Positions 13,941 through 20,891 of a stretch of DNA of 20,934 bases are shown here, in pieces. Below the pieces are notes generated by a model. The model ran no database searches. It was not told the DNA's origin and saw nothing but the letters and a program-made list of their open reading frames with translations. Positions within the stretch are counted from its first letter, which is position 1. Each line of letters opens with the position of its first letter. Origin of the DNA: a virus; the IMG/VR virus record IMGVR_UViG_3300042507_006025, positions 1 to 20,934 of that record. One strand, 5' to 3'. Both the position numbers and the translations under genes were made by a program.

Positions 13941-13999
13941 GTAATTGGGTTTATGTTGTTGGAAAGTTGGTTCTCGTTCTCTACTCCAAGAATCAACTT
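13885..13999 (-). ncRNA. Candidate ~115-nt two-hairpin small RNA/leader with complementary apical loops
   Basis: Hairpin 1: AAGUUG-A-UUCUUG (13999-13987), loop GAGUAGAGAA (13986-13977), CGAGAA-C-CAACUU (13976-13964); 12 pairs with one A·C mismatch and one GU. Hairpin 2 is the terminator at 13891-13940 with loop UUCUCUAC. GUAGAGAA in loop 1 is complementary to all eight bases of loop 2, giving a potential kissing-loop complex. A Bacteroidota-type promoter at 14005-14035 would start transcription at the first hairpin. No ORF is seen in the interval. It may be a small RNA, an attenuator of the initiator gene, or both; the structure is hand-derived. Confidence 0.6.
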
Positions 14000-14004
14000 C
14001 AATG

Positions 14005-14035
14005 CTAATATAACTTATTTATTCTTAACAGGAAA
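14005..14035 (-). promoter_or_regulatory. Candidate promoter for the two-hairpin RNA
   Basis: Minus-strand reading: TTTC (14035-14032), 19-base spacer, TATATTAG (14012-14005). The -7 box is TAnnTTTG with one change (A for the second of the three T) and the spacing equals that at 16172-16202. The -33 overlaps the end of the AP2 gene. Predicted transcription start (~14001-13998) is at the first hairpin. Confidence 0.45.
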
Positions 14036-14833
14036 GTATTTCACATAATATTTCAAGTGCTTCCCTTCCACATTTATTCTTTCAACTAAAAAGTCACATC
14101 CGCTCTTTTCTTCCCTGACAAATGTTCCAATCATATTTCTAATGTCCAGTGTCGATAACATATTCATCTTGAAATGTAATTCATCCAGGACAGCATAGGG
14201 AGTGATGGTAACAATGTCAAAAGTGTCCATCATTTCTTCCATGTTGACAACAATAAGACGATCAATGTATCTGTCTGGTTGGAATGACTGTTCTTTTTTT
14301 TCAATTGCTGTTCTTACTTTCTGTAATTCATTGCTCAAAACATGCTTTGATACAATGGCATCTCTTGCCTCTTTGTTTATGTACATAGTATTGCCTTTTT
14401 TCTGTTCTTTAATGGCTTCTTCCATCGTGTTGTAAGTGCCAATATACTCACCTAATCTGTTATTCACACAAACATATGCCTGATATTTGTTATTGTGCTT
14501 GTTGATATATATCCCCTTTGGTAAATTGGCATTAAACAAATCTTTCGTTTTAGGCATTTTTTTGCTGTGGTGTTGGTTATGTATCACCTTTTTGAATTTA
14601 GTGTCGCAAAACGGATTTTCTGCCGTTTCTATGGTGTTTTTTCTGTTAATCTTTTGTGGTTTAAACTTTGGATTTATTCCCAATGCTCGATATAAAGCTT
14701 CAAGAGCTGCCTTTGCTTCATCTAAAGAGTAGTGAGTGCCACCATAATGGTCAACACCATTCTTGACAACATTGACATAATACTTTCCATTTCTTACTTT
14801 GATGTTTCTTGGGATTTCACAATTGTTTTTCAT
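14015..14833 (-). CDS. Tandem AP2-like DNA-binding protein
   Basis: 272 residues. Two AP2/ERF-like repeats are visible: residues ~8-51 (PRNIKVRNGKYYVNVVKNG ... YGGTHYSLDEAKAALEALYRA) and ~105-147 (PKGIYINKHNNKYQAYVCVN ... YIGTYNTMEEAIKEQK). Each has the three-strand G-x-Y/W pattern followed by 'G-T-[FY]-x-[ST]-x-E-E-A' and a helix. The C-terminal half is alpha/beta with no motif that I know. No nuclease motif is seen, so it is not an AP2-HNH homing enzyme. It may bind DNA or act as a regulator. It lies immediately before the two-hairpin RNA and the initiator gene, and overlaps the upstream gene by 17 bases. Confidence 0.7.
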   Translation of the reverse strand: MKNNCEIPRNIKVRNGKYYVNVVKNGVDHYGGTHYSLDEAKAALEALYRALGINPKFKPQKINRKNTIETAENPFCDTKFKKVIHNQHHSKKMPKTKDLFNANLPKGIYINKHNNKYQAYVCVNNRLGEYIGTYNTMEEAIKEQKKGNTMYINKEARDAIVSKHVLSNELQKVRTAIEKKEQSFQPDRYIDRLIVVNMEEMMDTFDIVTITPYAVLDELHFKMNMLSTLDIRNMIGTFVREEKSGCDFLVERINVEGKHLKYYVKYFPVKNK

Positions 14834-15242
14834 AATAATTTAGGTTTTTTTGGTTCTTTTGAATGGCTATTTCTTTAATTTTTTTAATGTCATTGGCTGT
14901 TTTGTACTGGGCCATGTATTCAAATATACCGGCATATACCACAGCTCTCTTCATAAATGAATAATGTTGGTTACTCTTTATGGATTCCCAGATGTAATCT
15001 TCCATCTTTAACAATATTTTCTTCTTGTCATCGTATTGGAGATCAATAGATTTCATCCCTGCCTGGATAACCTGATTGGCCATGATGACTGTTGTCTTTT
15101 TGGAAGTAAATACTTCAACAATGGAAGAGGCAATCACTATCTTTGAACAGACAGGATACTTTCCATCGTACCCTATCTGCTCTTGGATGTAGTTGATATA
15201 CCCATCTGCTTGTATGCTAATTTCAACTAATGAGTGTTTCAT
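14817..15242 (-). CDS. Hypothetical protein (141 aa) in recombination operon
   Basis: Soluble protein, helical with a beta segment (GKYPVCSKIVIASSIVEVFTSKKTTVIM). The C-terminus is Lys/Asn-rich (KEIAIQKNQKNLNYYEKQL). No membrane segment or recognised catalytic motif. It overlaps the ERF gene by 4 bases and the AP2 gene by 17 bases, so it is in the same transcript as the annealase. Function unknown. Confidence 0.65.
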   Translation of the reverse strand: MKHSLVEISIQADGYINYIQEQIGYDGKYPVCSKIVIASSIVEVFTSKKTTVIMANQVIQAGMKSIDLQYDDKKKILLKMEDYIWESIKSNQHYSFMKRAVVYAGIFEYMAQYKTANDIKKIKEIAIQKNQKNLNYYEKQL

Positions 15243-15832
15243 AATAATTCTTCAACGATTTTCAATTGTTCTTTTGTAAGCTTGTACTTTTTGATAGCAT
15301 TGCCCACTCTCATTACAGGATTCACCTTAATCCAATCTATCAACTTGTTAAACTGCTCTTCCGTTTCTACTGGTGTCTTTGAATTTTCACTAACTACCAA
15401 ATCTTCCTTTTGGATGGGAGCTCCAACAGCATCCGTATCAACATCAACATTGATACATAGGATAGCAGAAAGGCTGTATCTCTTTGCGTAAGTGATTCCA
15501 CCTCCCATATCCTGGAGAGCATTGGTTCCCTTGTTACCGGACATCGGAGAGAATGGCATCATTGATGTTCTGAACTCTCCGCTTGTGTGATAGATGGTAG
15601 TGGAAAGAAAATCCCCAGTCATATCCTGGCAGATCACAAGACCGCACTCAATAAGCATAGGTCTGATGGTAGTCAATAGATTGTCAAGAGTTACATATCC
15701 ATTCTTCAAGTGAGCATTCTTACCATCCTTTTTCAAGGAAGCATTTTGGAATAGACCTTGAAATTTTACAAGGGCCTTAACCAGTTCTGTGATGGTCTCA
15801 CTTTGGATTAGATGTTCATTTACATTTCTCAT
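15239..15832 (-). CDS. erf: ERF-family single-strand annealing protein
   Basis: 197 residues. The N-terminal half has LVKALVKFQGLFQNASLKKDG (17-37), then VTLDNLLTTIRPMLIECGLVICQ (47-69), followed by GGGITYAKRYSLSAILCINVD (110-130), the G-x-x-x-[TS]-Y-x-[KR]-R-Y-x-L motif typical of ERF recombinases. The last ~50 residues are a basic helical tail. These proteins form rings on ssDNA and anneal complementary strands in a RecA-independent manner. Its nuclease partner is probably the YqaJ-type protein at 10496-11131. A leader with TAAACCA lies seven bases before the ATG. Confidence 0.88.
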   Translation of the reverse strand: MRNVNEHLIQSETITELVKALVKFQGLFQNASLKKDGKNAHLKNGYVTLDNLLTTIRPMLIECGLVICQDMTGDFLSTTIYHTSGEFRTSMMPFSPMSGNKGTNALQDMGGGITYAKRYSLSAILCINVDVDTDAVGAPIQKEDLVVSENSKTPVETEEQFNKLIDWIKVNPVMRVGNAIKKYKLTKEQLKIVEELL

Positions 15833-15851
15833 ATTATTGTGGTTTAAATGG

Positions 15852-16130
15852 TTACTTAATTTGGATTAGAGCATAGGTTCCAGTCAATTGGTCTGTAACT
15901 TCAAAGAAGGTTTTGTCATCATGATCTTCATTGTCATCAAGACCTAACTCTACTTTGTCATCGAGCTCAAGGTCATCAATGTTTAACTCAATCATTTTTA
16001 ATGTTCTAACTACTGACAACATCTGAACATCATTGCCATCGATATGGAAAAACATATCCTTGACATAATCTCCGTAAAGTTCTACTAATGCTTTTTGCTT
16101 GTACTCTGGTAAGTGGCTGAATGGTTTCAT
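15852..16130 (-). CDS. Small acidic protein (92 aa), first gene of early operon
   Basis: The N-terminal half is helical (PEYKQKALVELYGDYVKDMFF); the C-terminal half is highly acidic (DDLELDDKVELGLDDNEDHDD around residues 51-72). No catalytic motif or membrane segment. It is the first gene after the promoter at 16172-16202 and lies 20 bases before the ERF gene. Small acidic first-operon phage proteins can be DNA mimics or early host-takeover proteins, but there is no family recognition here. The leader is nearly identical to that of the exonuclease gene. Confidence 0.65.
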   Translation of the reverse strand: MKPFSHLPEYKQKALVELYGDYVKDMFFHIDGNDVQMLSVVRTLKMIELNIDDLELDDKVELGLDDNEDHDDKTFFEVTDQLTGTYALIQIK

Positions 16131-16171
16131 AATACTTGGTTTTGAATGATTGTATAATTGATTAACGAATA

Positions 16172-16202
16172 CAAATATAACATTATTTTAATTTATAACA
16201 AA
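16172..16202 (-). promoter_or_regulatory. Strong Bacteroidota-type promoter of the ERF operon
   Basis: Minus-strand reading: TTTG (16202-16199), 19-base spacer beginning TTATAAAT, TATATTTG (16179-16172): an exact match to TTTG-N19-TAnnTTTG. Predicted transcription start near 16167. The same spacer start and architecture recurs at 11182-11212. Confidence 0.75.
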
Positions 16203-16231
16203 TTTTTTATAAATAAATATTCAAAAGAAAT

Positions 16232-16262
16232 AAAAAAAACTCATGAGTGTTATCCCATGAGT
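16232..16262 (-). terminator. Rho-independent terminator at end of the structural block
   Basis: Minus-strand RNA: ACUCAUG (16262-16256), 10-base loop, CAUGAGU (16245-16239), then U8 ending at 16232. Perfect 7-base-pair stem; five preceding G may form GU pairs with the U-run. Placed 33 bases after the stop of the 122-aa gene and before the ERF-operon promoter. Confidence 0.85.
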
Positions 16263-16295
16263 CCCCCTTAAAAACTATTTGAATACAAATGAAAA

Positions 16296-16664
16296 TTACT
16301 TATTAGATTTCTCCTCGTAGAGTTTGATTATCTTTTCTCTGTCCTGGAGATTAGATTCCAATCTGTCTTTGTATGAACTGAACATCGTTTTTATCTCCTC
16401 GATATGTTCCTTGTGTTCTGTCCTGGTGTTTTGTTGTTCCTTTGCGAATGTCTCGGTCAATTCCTTCATTTGTTTCTTGGTATCATTCAACCAAAAATAC
16501 AAAATAGCCGGTACACCCATAGATCCGATGGCCTGTAATATCTCCACTTCGCTAATTATACCTCCTGTAAAAAGAAGTAATCCACATCCTGATGCTATAT
16601 CTACTATTCCGTGACTTGTCATTGCCATTTTTATCTCTACAAATATAACGAAAAGGATAGGCAT
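16296..16664 (-). CDS. Membrane-anchored coiled-coil protein, holin-like candidate (122 aa)
   Basis: The N-terminal half is hydrophobic: MPILFVIFVEIKMAM, GLLLFTGGIISEVEIL, and AIGSMGVPAILYFWL (about residues 45-60), followed by a long charged helix (residues 61-120) with coiled-coil-like spacing and KKQMKELTETFAKEQ. One or two membrane spans plus cytoplasmic helix resemble small BhlA/UviB-type phage proteins. A start at Met13 or Met15 (MAMTSHG) is possible. It is last in its structural block, before the terminator. It may be a second holin or a regulatory membrane protein; this is uncertain. Confidence 0.55.
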   Translation of the reverse strand: MPILFVIFVEIKMAMTSHGIVDIASGCGLLLFTGGIISEVEILQAIGSMGVPAILYFWLNDTKKQMKELTETFAKEQQNTRTEHKEHIEEIKTMFSSYKDRLESNLQDREKIIKLYEEKSNK

Positions 16665-16693
16665 TTCACCTACTTACTAAAAATATCGTTATT

Positions 16694-16930
16694 TTATAGA
16701 GTGTCTATATTTACTCCCAGAGCTGTCGAAAATGATTGTAAGCTGTCATATGCCACACCTTCGACTAAAGTGTCTCTAAAGTCAAATAAACGAATAGTTT
16801 GACCACCATTCTCTACGAATATAACATGGAAGCTGTACTGATCTACATAATAAGCTTCATTGGAATATAACTGAACTGCTTTGTCATCAATAATCCAATT
16901 CAATGGGCCAATAACTGAAATCATAATCAT
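16694..16930 (-). CDS. Hypothetical structural-block protein (78 aa)
   Basis: Short beta-rich protein (SVIGPLNWIIDDKAVQLYSNE, then YSFHVIFVENGGQTIRLFDF), no membrane segment. The ATGA overlap with the fibre-like gene shows translational coupling. It may be a fibre-associated or chaperone-type small protein, but only the context suggests this. Confidence 0.6.
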   Translation of the reverse strand: MIMISVIGPLNWIIDDKAVQLYSNEAYYVDQYSFHVIFVENGGQTIRLFDFRDTLVEGVAYDSLQSFSTALGVNIDTL

Positions 16931-18042
16931 ATTGCTTTATTTAAAATTACATTCACCATTCTTAATGTTGTACTATCTGCCGCATTACCTAACTGAATAG
17001 CTACAATGATATACTGATTTTGTGTCCAATCAATCGTAATATCACTGGGAGCAACAGTTGATAAGGCAGCACTATCTGTAAGAGCTCCAGAGGCAGCAGC
17101 GACAAAGTTTGTTGTGGCACCATCGACATTGGCAGTTCTTTCCACTAAAAAGAATCTACCATTCAAGTTAGTTGTCGCATATGTTGCCAACAAACTCGCA
17201 CCGGACAAACTCGCACTGGTATTTACATAGATTCTTACAGTTGGATTGGCAGCAGATCCTGATGGCTTTGTAAACTTTGTAGAAATCTGAATACCATCTC
17301 CAGTACCAATAGTATTCGCAGTAATCAATTTGGAATATACCAAAGTATTGTTCGTATTGCCTGTGTGTGTTGTGTTGGGTGAAGCTTGAGCCAATACAGT
17401 TATATTGGGAGTAAGCCCATTAATTGTTGTAACACCAGTCAGAGCATTGCTATTGAATGATACAGATCCATTATCGGCAACAGTAACTCTATCTACATTG
17501 TTTGTCTTTAGGATTACATCTGCTGTACCTTTCCCCTCAATAACCAAATCAACATTGTTTTGTGAATGGATTAATGGCACCTTATGAATCTCTCCACCAG
17601 TCATATCAATGGTTTTTCCATTACAATTGATACTACCTACCGGATTCAAAGTTAAATCGTTCACAGCAGTGATTGTATTAACATTCAACAGATCATTGTC
17701 ATTGACATTAATATCTAAAGCTCCAGCACTATTGCCAACAGCTAATACTTGTGAAAGATTCTGGGAGCCACCTCCCCCACTTAACTTAAAAAAAAAAGAG
17801 TCAGCCAATAAGTCCAACAAATCGTAAGCATTACCGGCAAATGGAACGACCGCAGCAGGTTCTATCTGTGTCCCTGTAATCTCTGTTGTTACCAATGTTG
17901 TTATCTTGTCACTATTCGCATAGACATCTATCGTAGTGGGTGAAGTCCATTGAATAAATGAATCAGCAACAAATCTTTTGACCACATTGCCTGATCCATC
18001 CTTTAAAATTACATTGCCATTGGAAAGTTTAACTATAATCAT
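16927..18042 (-). CDS. Fibre-like/receptor-binding or decoration protein
   Basis: 371 residues. An N-terminal beta-type module (1-85) ends in a short Phe-rich segment encoded by T10, then a Gly/Ser linker (LSGGGGSQ). Next comes LSQVLAVGNSAGALDINVND (about 95-114), a motif I know from phage fibre and appendage proteins of Bacteroidota phages, followed by Thr/Asn-rich repeats with a beta-helix look. The C-terminal module (from ~230) is jelly-roll-like with Thr/Ala-rich strands. Such proteins decorate heads or tails and may bind the host surface. No enzymatic motif is seen. It starts two bases after the connector gene stop. Confidence 0.65.
   Translation of the reverse strand: MIIVKLSNGNVILKDGSGNVVKRFVADSFIQWTSPTTIDVYANSDKITTLVTTEITGTQIEPAAVVPFAGNAYDLLDLLADSFFFKLSGGGGSQNLSQVLAVGNSAGALDINVNDNDLLNVNTITAVNDLTLNPVGSINCNGKTIDMTGGEIHKVPLIHSQNNVDLVIEGKGTADVILKTNNVDRVTVADNGSVSFNSNALTGVTTINGLTPNITVLAQASPNTTHTGNTNNTLVYSKLITANTIGTGDGIQISTKFTKPSGSAANPTVRIYVNTSASLSGASLLATYATTNLNGRFFLVERTANVDGATTNFVAAASGALTDSAALSTVAPSDITIDWTQNQYIIVAIQLGNAADSTTLRMVNVILNKAI
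17788..17797 (-). other. T10 homopolymer inside the fibre-like gene
   Basis: Codons TCT TTT TTT TTT AAG (residues 82-86). Ten T (minus strand) just after the N-terminal module. One extra or one fewer T in the transcript or in reading gives TAA within one or three codons, so slippage would release an ~85-residue N-terminal product. Functional role not shown. Confidence 0.5.
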
Positions 18043-18043
18043 T

Positions 18044-18694
18044 TTAATAGAAAATTATGTTTGATGAATTATTCTTATACTGCTTACATGTTCTACAAAA
18101 ACCATACATTCCATAACTGCCACAATTACACCAATGCCCAGCTCCTGATCCACATCCACAATCATCCTCACAATCTCCACAGGAATTACATGGACATTTC
18201 TTACTATTGAAATCAGGATAGTTGGCCTTCTCCTTACACAAATAATGGAAGATAACATCTTTCAAGTTTTCCATCCTTTGCATCATTGTGTCCTGCATAA
18301 ACTTTACGGCCTGAAGCCCCCCATTCGTAGCAAACTCTGAATCGTTCGAAAATATTCCTTTGGATGTAACATTCATTGTGATGAATGGTAGAGCTTCATA
18401 CCATACCGCATACGATACAAATCGAAGCAGATATAATGTCCATAAAGTTTCGTAGTTAGGATCAGTTGGAAATTTGTCAACTAAAGCACCAGCATCAGGA
18501 TTGTAGTTACTTACCAATGGGTTCTGTTGTGCCACCATATCCAAGTATAGATTAGTGGTTAGCAATGGAATGACATGTCTTTCTTCCGCACTCTGTATGT
18601 GGGGAGAAATCTGATTGATGTCAAACCTTGCGTTCACTGGAGCCGCTCGATAGATACCAGTATTTACTACTTCTTGTGGTTTAATTAGTTGCAT
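18044..18694 (-). CDS. DUF6712-like head-tail connector-type protein with Cys-rich C-terminus
   Basis: 216 residues. The N-terminal part has FDINQISPHIQSAEERHVIPLL and TNLYLDMVAQ (24-54), the pattern I know from DUF6712-like phage connector proteins. The middle is helical (LWTLYLLRFVSYAVWYEALP). The C-terminal ~40 residues (from ~166) hold ten Cys in KCPCNSCGDCEDDCGCG and WCNCG ... FCRTC clusters, with few other motifs; this could bind metal. It overlaps the portal gene by 14 bases and lies before the fibre-like gene. A role at the portal-tail joint is inferred from position and pattern. Confidence 0.6.
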   Translation of the reverse strand: MQLIKPQEVVNTGIYRAAPVNARFDINQISPHIQSAEERHVIPLLTTNLYLDMVAQQNPLVSNYNPDAGALVDKFPTDPNYETLWTLYLLRFVSYAVWYEALPFITMNVTSKGIFSNDSEFATNGGLQAVKFMQDTMMQRMENLKDVIFHYLCKEKANYPDFNSKKCPCNSCGDCEDDCGCGSGAGHWCNCGSYGMYGFCRTCKQYKNNSSNIIFY

Positions 18695-20096
18695 CTTCTA
18701 TTGTGTTTTGTTCTTGTTGTAATGGAGCAAATCCCAATTCCGCTCTTTGTTCGTCTTGAGTCAATACCTTGTCAATTGTCAAATCTGCCATAAATGATAC
18801 CGGAGTAGGTTTAGCAATATCCAAAGCAATATTGGTCCAGTTGTATCCTAACCAAATACCAGCATCCTGAATAACTGGATTTAAAAACTTACCCAAGAAC
18901 ATCCTTTGCATTGGTCTGATAACAGTATTGTAAACAATCTCGAATTCAGATCGTATCATTTGATTACTTCCCAAACTGCCAGGCTGTCTCAATCCAGTCA
19001 AAGCAACAGTCCATCTGTGAGCACTCACTATGGCTTCTTGTGCCATTTTCTGTAATTGTAAGAACTCTCCCTCGTTTTGATTAGACAATACCTGTACATC
19101 TGCCTTATATGTCTCATCTCTTAATGCCTGGATAAACATTTTACTGTTGTTACCGGTACCAGTGAAGCATGATTTTAGAGCATTGACTAATTCTTGAGCC
19201 TCTTCCTGATTAGTAGAGCCATAAAGATTAACGATAGCAGAAGGAGTGAAACCATTTTCGAACTTGGATTGATTGAATTTTGGTATTCTGTATTCGATTT
19301 CTGCCCATATTTTAGCAGCAACCCATTCAGGTAGTCCCCAATACATCAATGTACTATCGTAATTCTTTAGATGGAAGATAGATTTTTCAACACCATCGAT
19401 CACTTCAAAGTGTGGGAATAGTGGATAATCAATGGGAGCTTCAGGAGTAATATACCAGGGCTGTTCAAATTCACTTGTAACACCAATATGAGTGGGATTT
19501 AATTGGTATTTTCCTGCCTTTTTTGGTCTACACCAGGTTATAGGCAACAATCTCAAGTTGTATTTCTTTGTAGCTCCAATCTTTATCTTTGAAATCTCGA
19601 TAAAAGCATTGCCAAAGTTGTTGAAATCTGTGATAATCTTATTTGTGAGCTCATCAATGTTCTCCCCATCCGCATTTATTTGCTTCAAAAAGTTGTTGAG
19701 GGTAAGTTCATCCATTAAATCCAATTGTTGTTCCTGGATCTTTTGTTTTCTTATGGATGGAAGAGGATCCATTGTCGCAGCAGCTACACTATAATAACCA
19801 TCACCCATAAAGTAAGATACCTTCTGTTGAATGATGGAAGCTGTTGTACTTGAATTATTACAGATGGCCTGTATTCTGTCCAGTGCCCAAAGGTCATAGG
19901 TCTGGAAAGGAATATATTCAATAACAGATTGATCTAAAAATCTCTTTGTAGGTTCAGCAAATATGTCATCTGCCAAAAAAGGAGCCAATCCTAACTGAAC
20001 AGTAGTATAAGCATTAACATTCGGGCCCGACTTCTGTGAAATCTGTATATCCTGTGTTTGTCTCTTGACTCTCCTCTGTGGTTTTGGCATTGTCAT
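18681..20096 (-). CDS. Phage portal protein
   Basis: 471 residues, usual length for PBSX/SPP1-like portals. Recognised patterns: EPTKRFLDQSVIEYIPFQ near the N-terminus, LPEWVAAKIWAEIEYRIPKFNQ in the middle, FENGFTPSAIVNLYG followed by EEAQELVNALKSCFTG (portal core), then AIVSAHRWTVALTGL and NTVIRPMQRMFLGKFLNPVI. No catalytic residues are expected; twelve copies form the DNA channel. Start ATG at 20096 overlaps the preceding small gene by 83 bases; a second ATG at residue 3 is possible. The call is by pattern recall at the family level. Confidence 0.85.
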   Translation of the reverse strand: MTMPKPQRRVKRQTQDIQISQKSGPNVNAYTTVQLGLAPFLADDIFAEPTKRFLDQSVIEYIPFQTYDLWALDRIQAICNNSSTTASIIQQKVSYFMGDGYYSVAAATMDPLPSIRKQKIQEQQLDLMDELTLNNFLKQINADGENIDELTNKIITDFNNFGNAFIEISKIKIGATKKYNLRLLPITWCRPKKAGKYQLNPTHIGVTSEFEQPWYITPEAPIDYPLFPHFEVIDGVEKSIFHLKNYDSTLMYWGLPEWVAAKIWAEIEYRIPKFNQSKFENGFTPSAIVNLYGSTNQEEAQELVNALKSCFTGTGNNSKMFIQALRDETYKADVQVLSNQNEGEFLQLQKMAQEAIVSAHRWTVALTGLRQPGSLGSNQMIRSEFEIVYNTVIRPMQRMFLGKFLNPVIQDAGIWLGYNWTNIALDIAKPTPVSFMADLTIDKVLTQDEQRAELGFAPLQQEQNTIEDATN

Positions 20097-20250
20097 GTTG
20101 TTTGTTTTTTACTTTTTTGGTAGTTGTAATATAATCTACACCTAAATGAAATAGATGCTCTAACTGATCTTGAGTAGCATCCTTCAATACAACCTTAAAT
20201 TTAGCACAATAAGCTGTATTATTCAAAAATGATTCTTTTACCTTAAACAT
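20014..20250 (-). CDS. Small head-block protein (78 aa)
   Basis: N-terminal KVKESFLNNTAYCAKFKVVL, then LKDATQDQLEHLFHLGVDYITT, resembling small proteins of Bacteroidota phages with the L-x-[DQ]-A-T-Q-x-x-L-x-x-L-[YF]-x-x-G pattern. The C-terminal 27 residues overlap the portal gene and are polar. It starts 23 bases after the terminator of the tail-tube gene. Function unknown. Confidence 0.65.
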   Translation of the reverse strand: MFKVKESFLNNTAYCAKFKVVLKDATQDQLEHLFHLGVDYITTTKKVKNKQHDNAKTTEESQETNTGYTDFTEVGPEC

Positions 20251-20272
20251 TATCGTATTATTTTAGATTAAG

Positions 20273-20309
20273 AAAAAAAGGGATTACTATCATTTCTAAT
20301 AGCAACCCC
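20273..20309 (-). terminator. Rho-independent terminator after the tail-tube-like gene
   Basis: Minus-strand RNA: GGGUUGCUAU pairs with GAUAGU-AA-UCCC (10 pairs including one GU, one bulged U), loop of 7-8 bases, then U7. Placed about 20 bases after the stop of the tail-tube-like gene, and before the next small gene. Partial termination would raise the expression of the upstream gene relative to portal. Confidence 0.75.
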
Positions 20310-20330
20310 TCTATATGAGAAATCAAGAGC

Positions 20331-20861
20331 CTATGGAATAATAGTAGCAGTTGCCAAAGGTAAGGCTTGAACTGTTGTTCTTGCTGTGATTGTCACAGTT
20401 GCCTGATTTTGGTCATTGATAGCTGTTCCAGTAGTTGTCTCAACATTAGTCAATTGAGCAGGGAAGCCAATACCTAATGAAGTTAAGGCATTAGTAGTTC
20501 CCCAAATCCATCTGCCACCACCATTCTCAACATGGATAACTACGAATCCGCAGCAACATGCCTGAAGTTCAGCAACAGCATCTCTCGTATCTTGTGAGTG
20601 ACAAGGGAAAGAGCCAACTAATGTTTGATTGATAACTGTGTTACAGTTTGTTCTTTCTAATGTTTCAGTCCAAGAACCAGTTTCCTGGTATGGAGTAAAT
20701 TCATAGAAAGAGGTAGAACCTACCATTGTAATGACAGTTACTTCCCCACTAACAATAGTAAGGGAAGCGACATCGTCAATACTTGCCAGGTAGAACTTAT
20801 CCAAACCTCCAGCACAAGATGTGGAGCAGGAAAGTGATAAACCATTTGTTAAGCAAGACAT
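20331..20861 (-). CDS. Tail-tube-like major structural protein (Cys-rich)
   Basis: 176 residues, beta-rich, no membrane span. N-terminal MSCLTNGLSLSCSTSC then GGLDKFYLASIDDV, central ITMVGSTSFYEF and TETLERTNCNTVINQTL, late GGGRWIWGTTNA and GTAINDQNQATVTITA. This follows the order I know from Bacteroidota tail-tube-type proteins: C-x-x-x-x-G-G-[LI]-x-x-x-Y, then F-x-E-x-x-x-R, then G-x-x-x-x-G-x-x, then T-G-T-A-x-x-D. Unusual features are Cys at 3, 12, 16 and a CCC at ~98-100. The terminator after it suits a highly expressed structural protein. Major tail protein is most likely; a minor head protein is an alternative. Confidence 0.6.
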   Translation of the reverse strand: MSCLTNGLSLSCSTSCAGGLDKFYLASIDDVASLTIVSGEVTVITMVGSTSFYEFTPYQETGSWTETLERTNCNTVINQTLVGSFPCHSQDTRDAVAELQACCCGFVVIHVENGGGRWIWGTTNALTSLGIGFPAQLTNVETTTGTAINDQNQATVTITARTTVQALPLATATIIP

Positions 20862-20891
20862 ATTATATGTTTTTTATTTTGTGAAAAAATT

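Noticed and set aside
18055-18258. 67-aa minus-strand ORF rich in Val/Ile inside the connector gene
   Set aside because: Alternative frame of the Cys-rich tail; no independent start signal, and the Cys-rich frame joins the connector gene.
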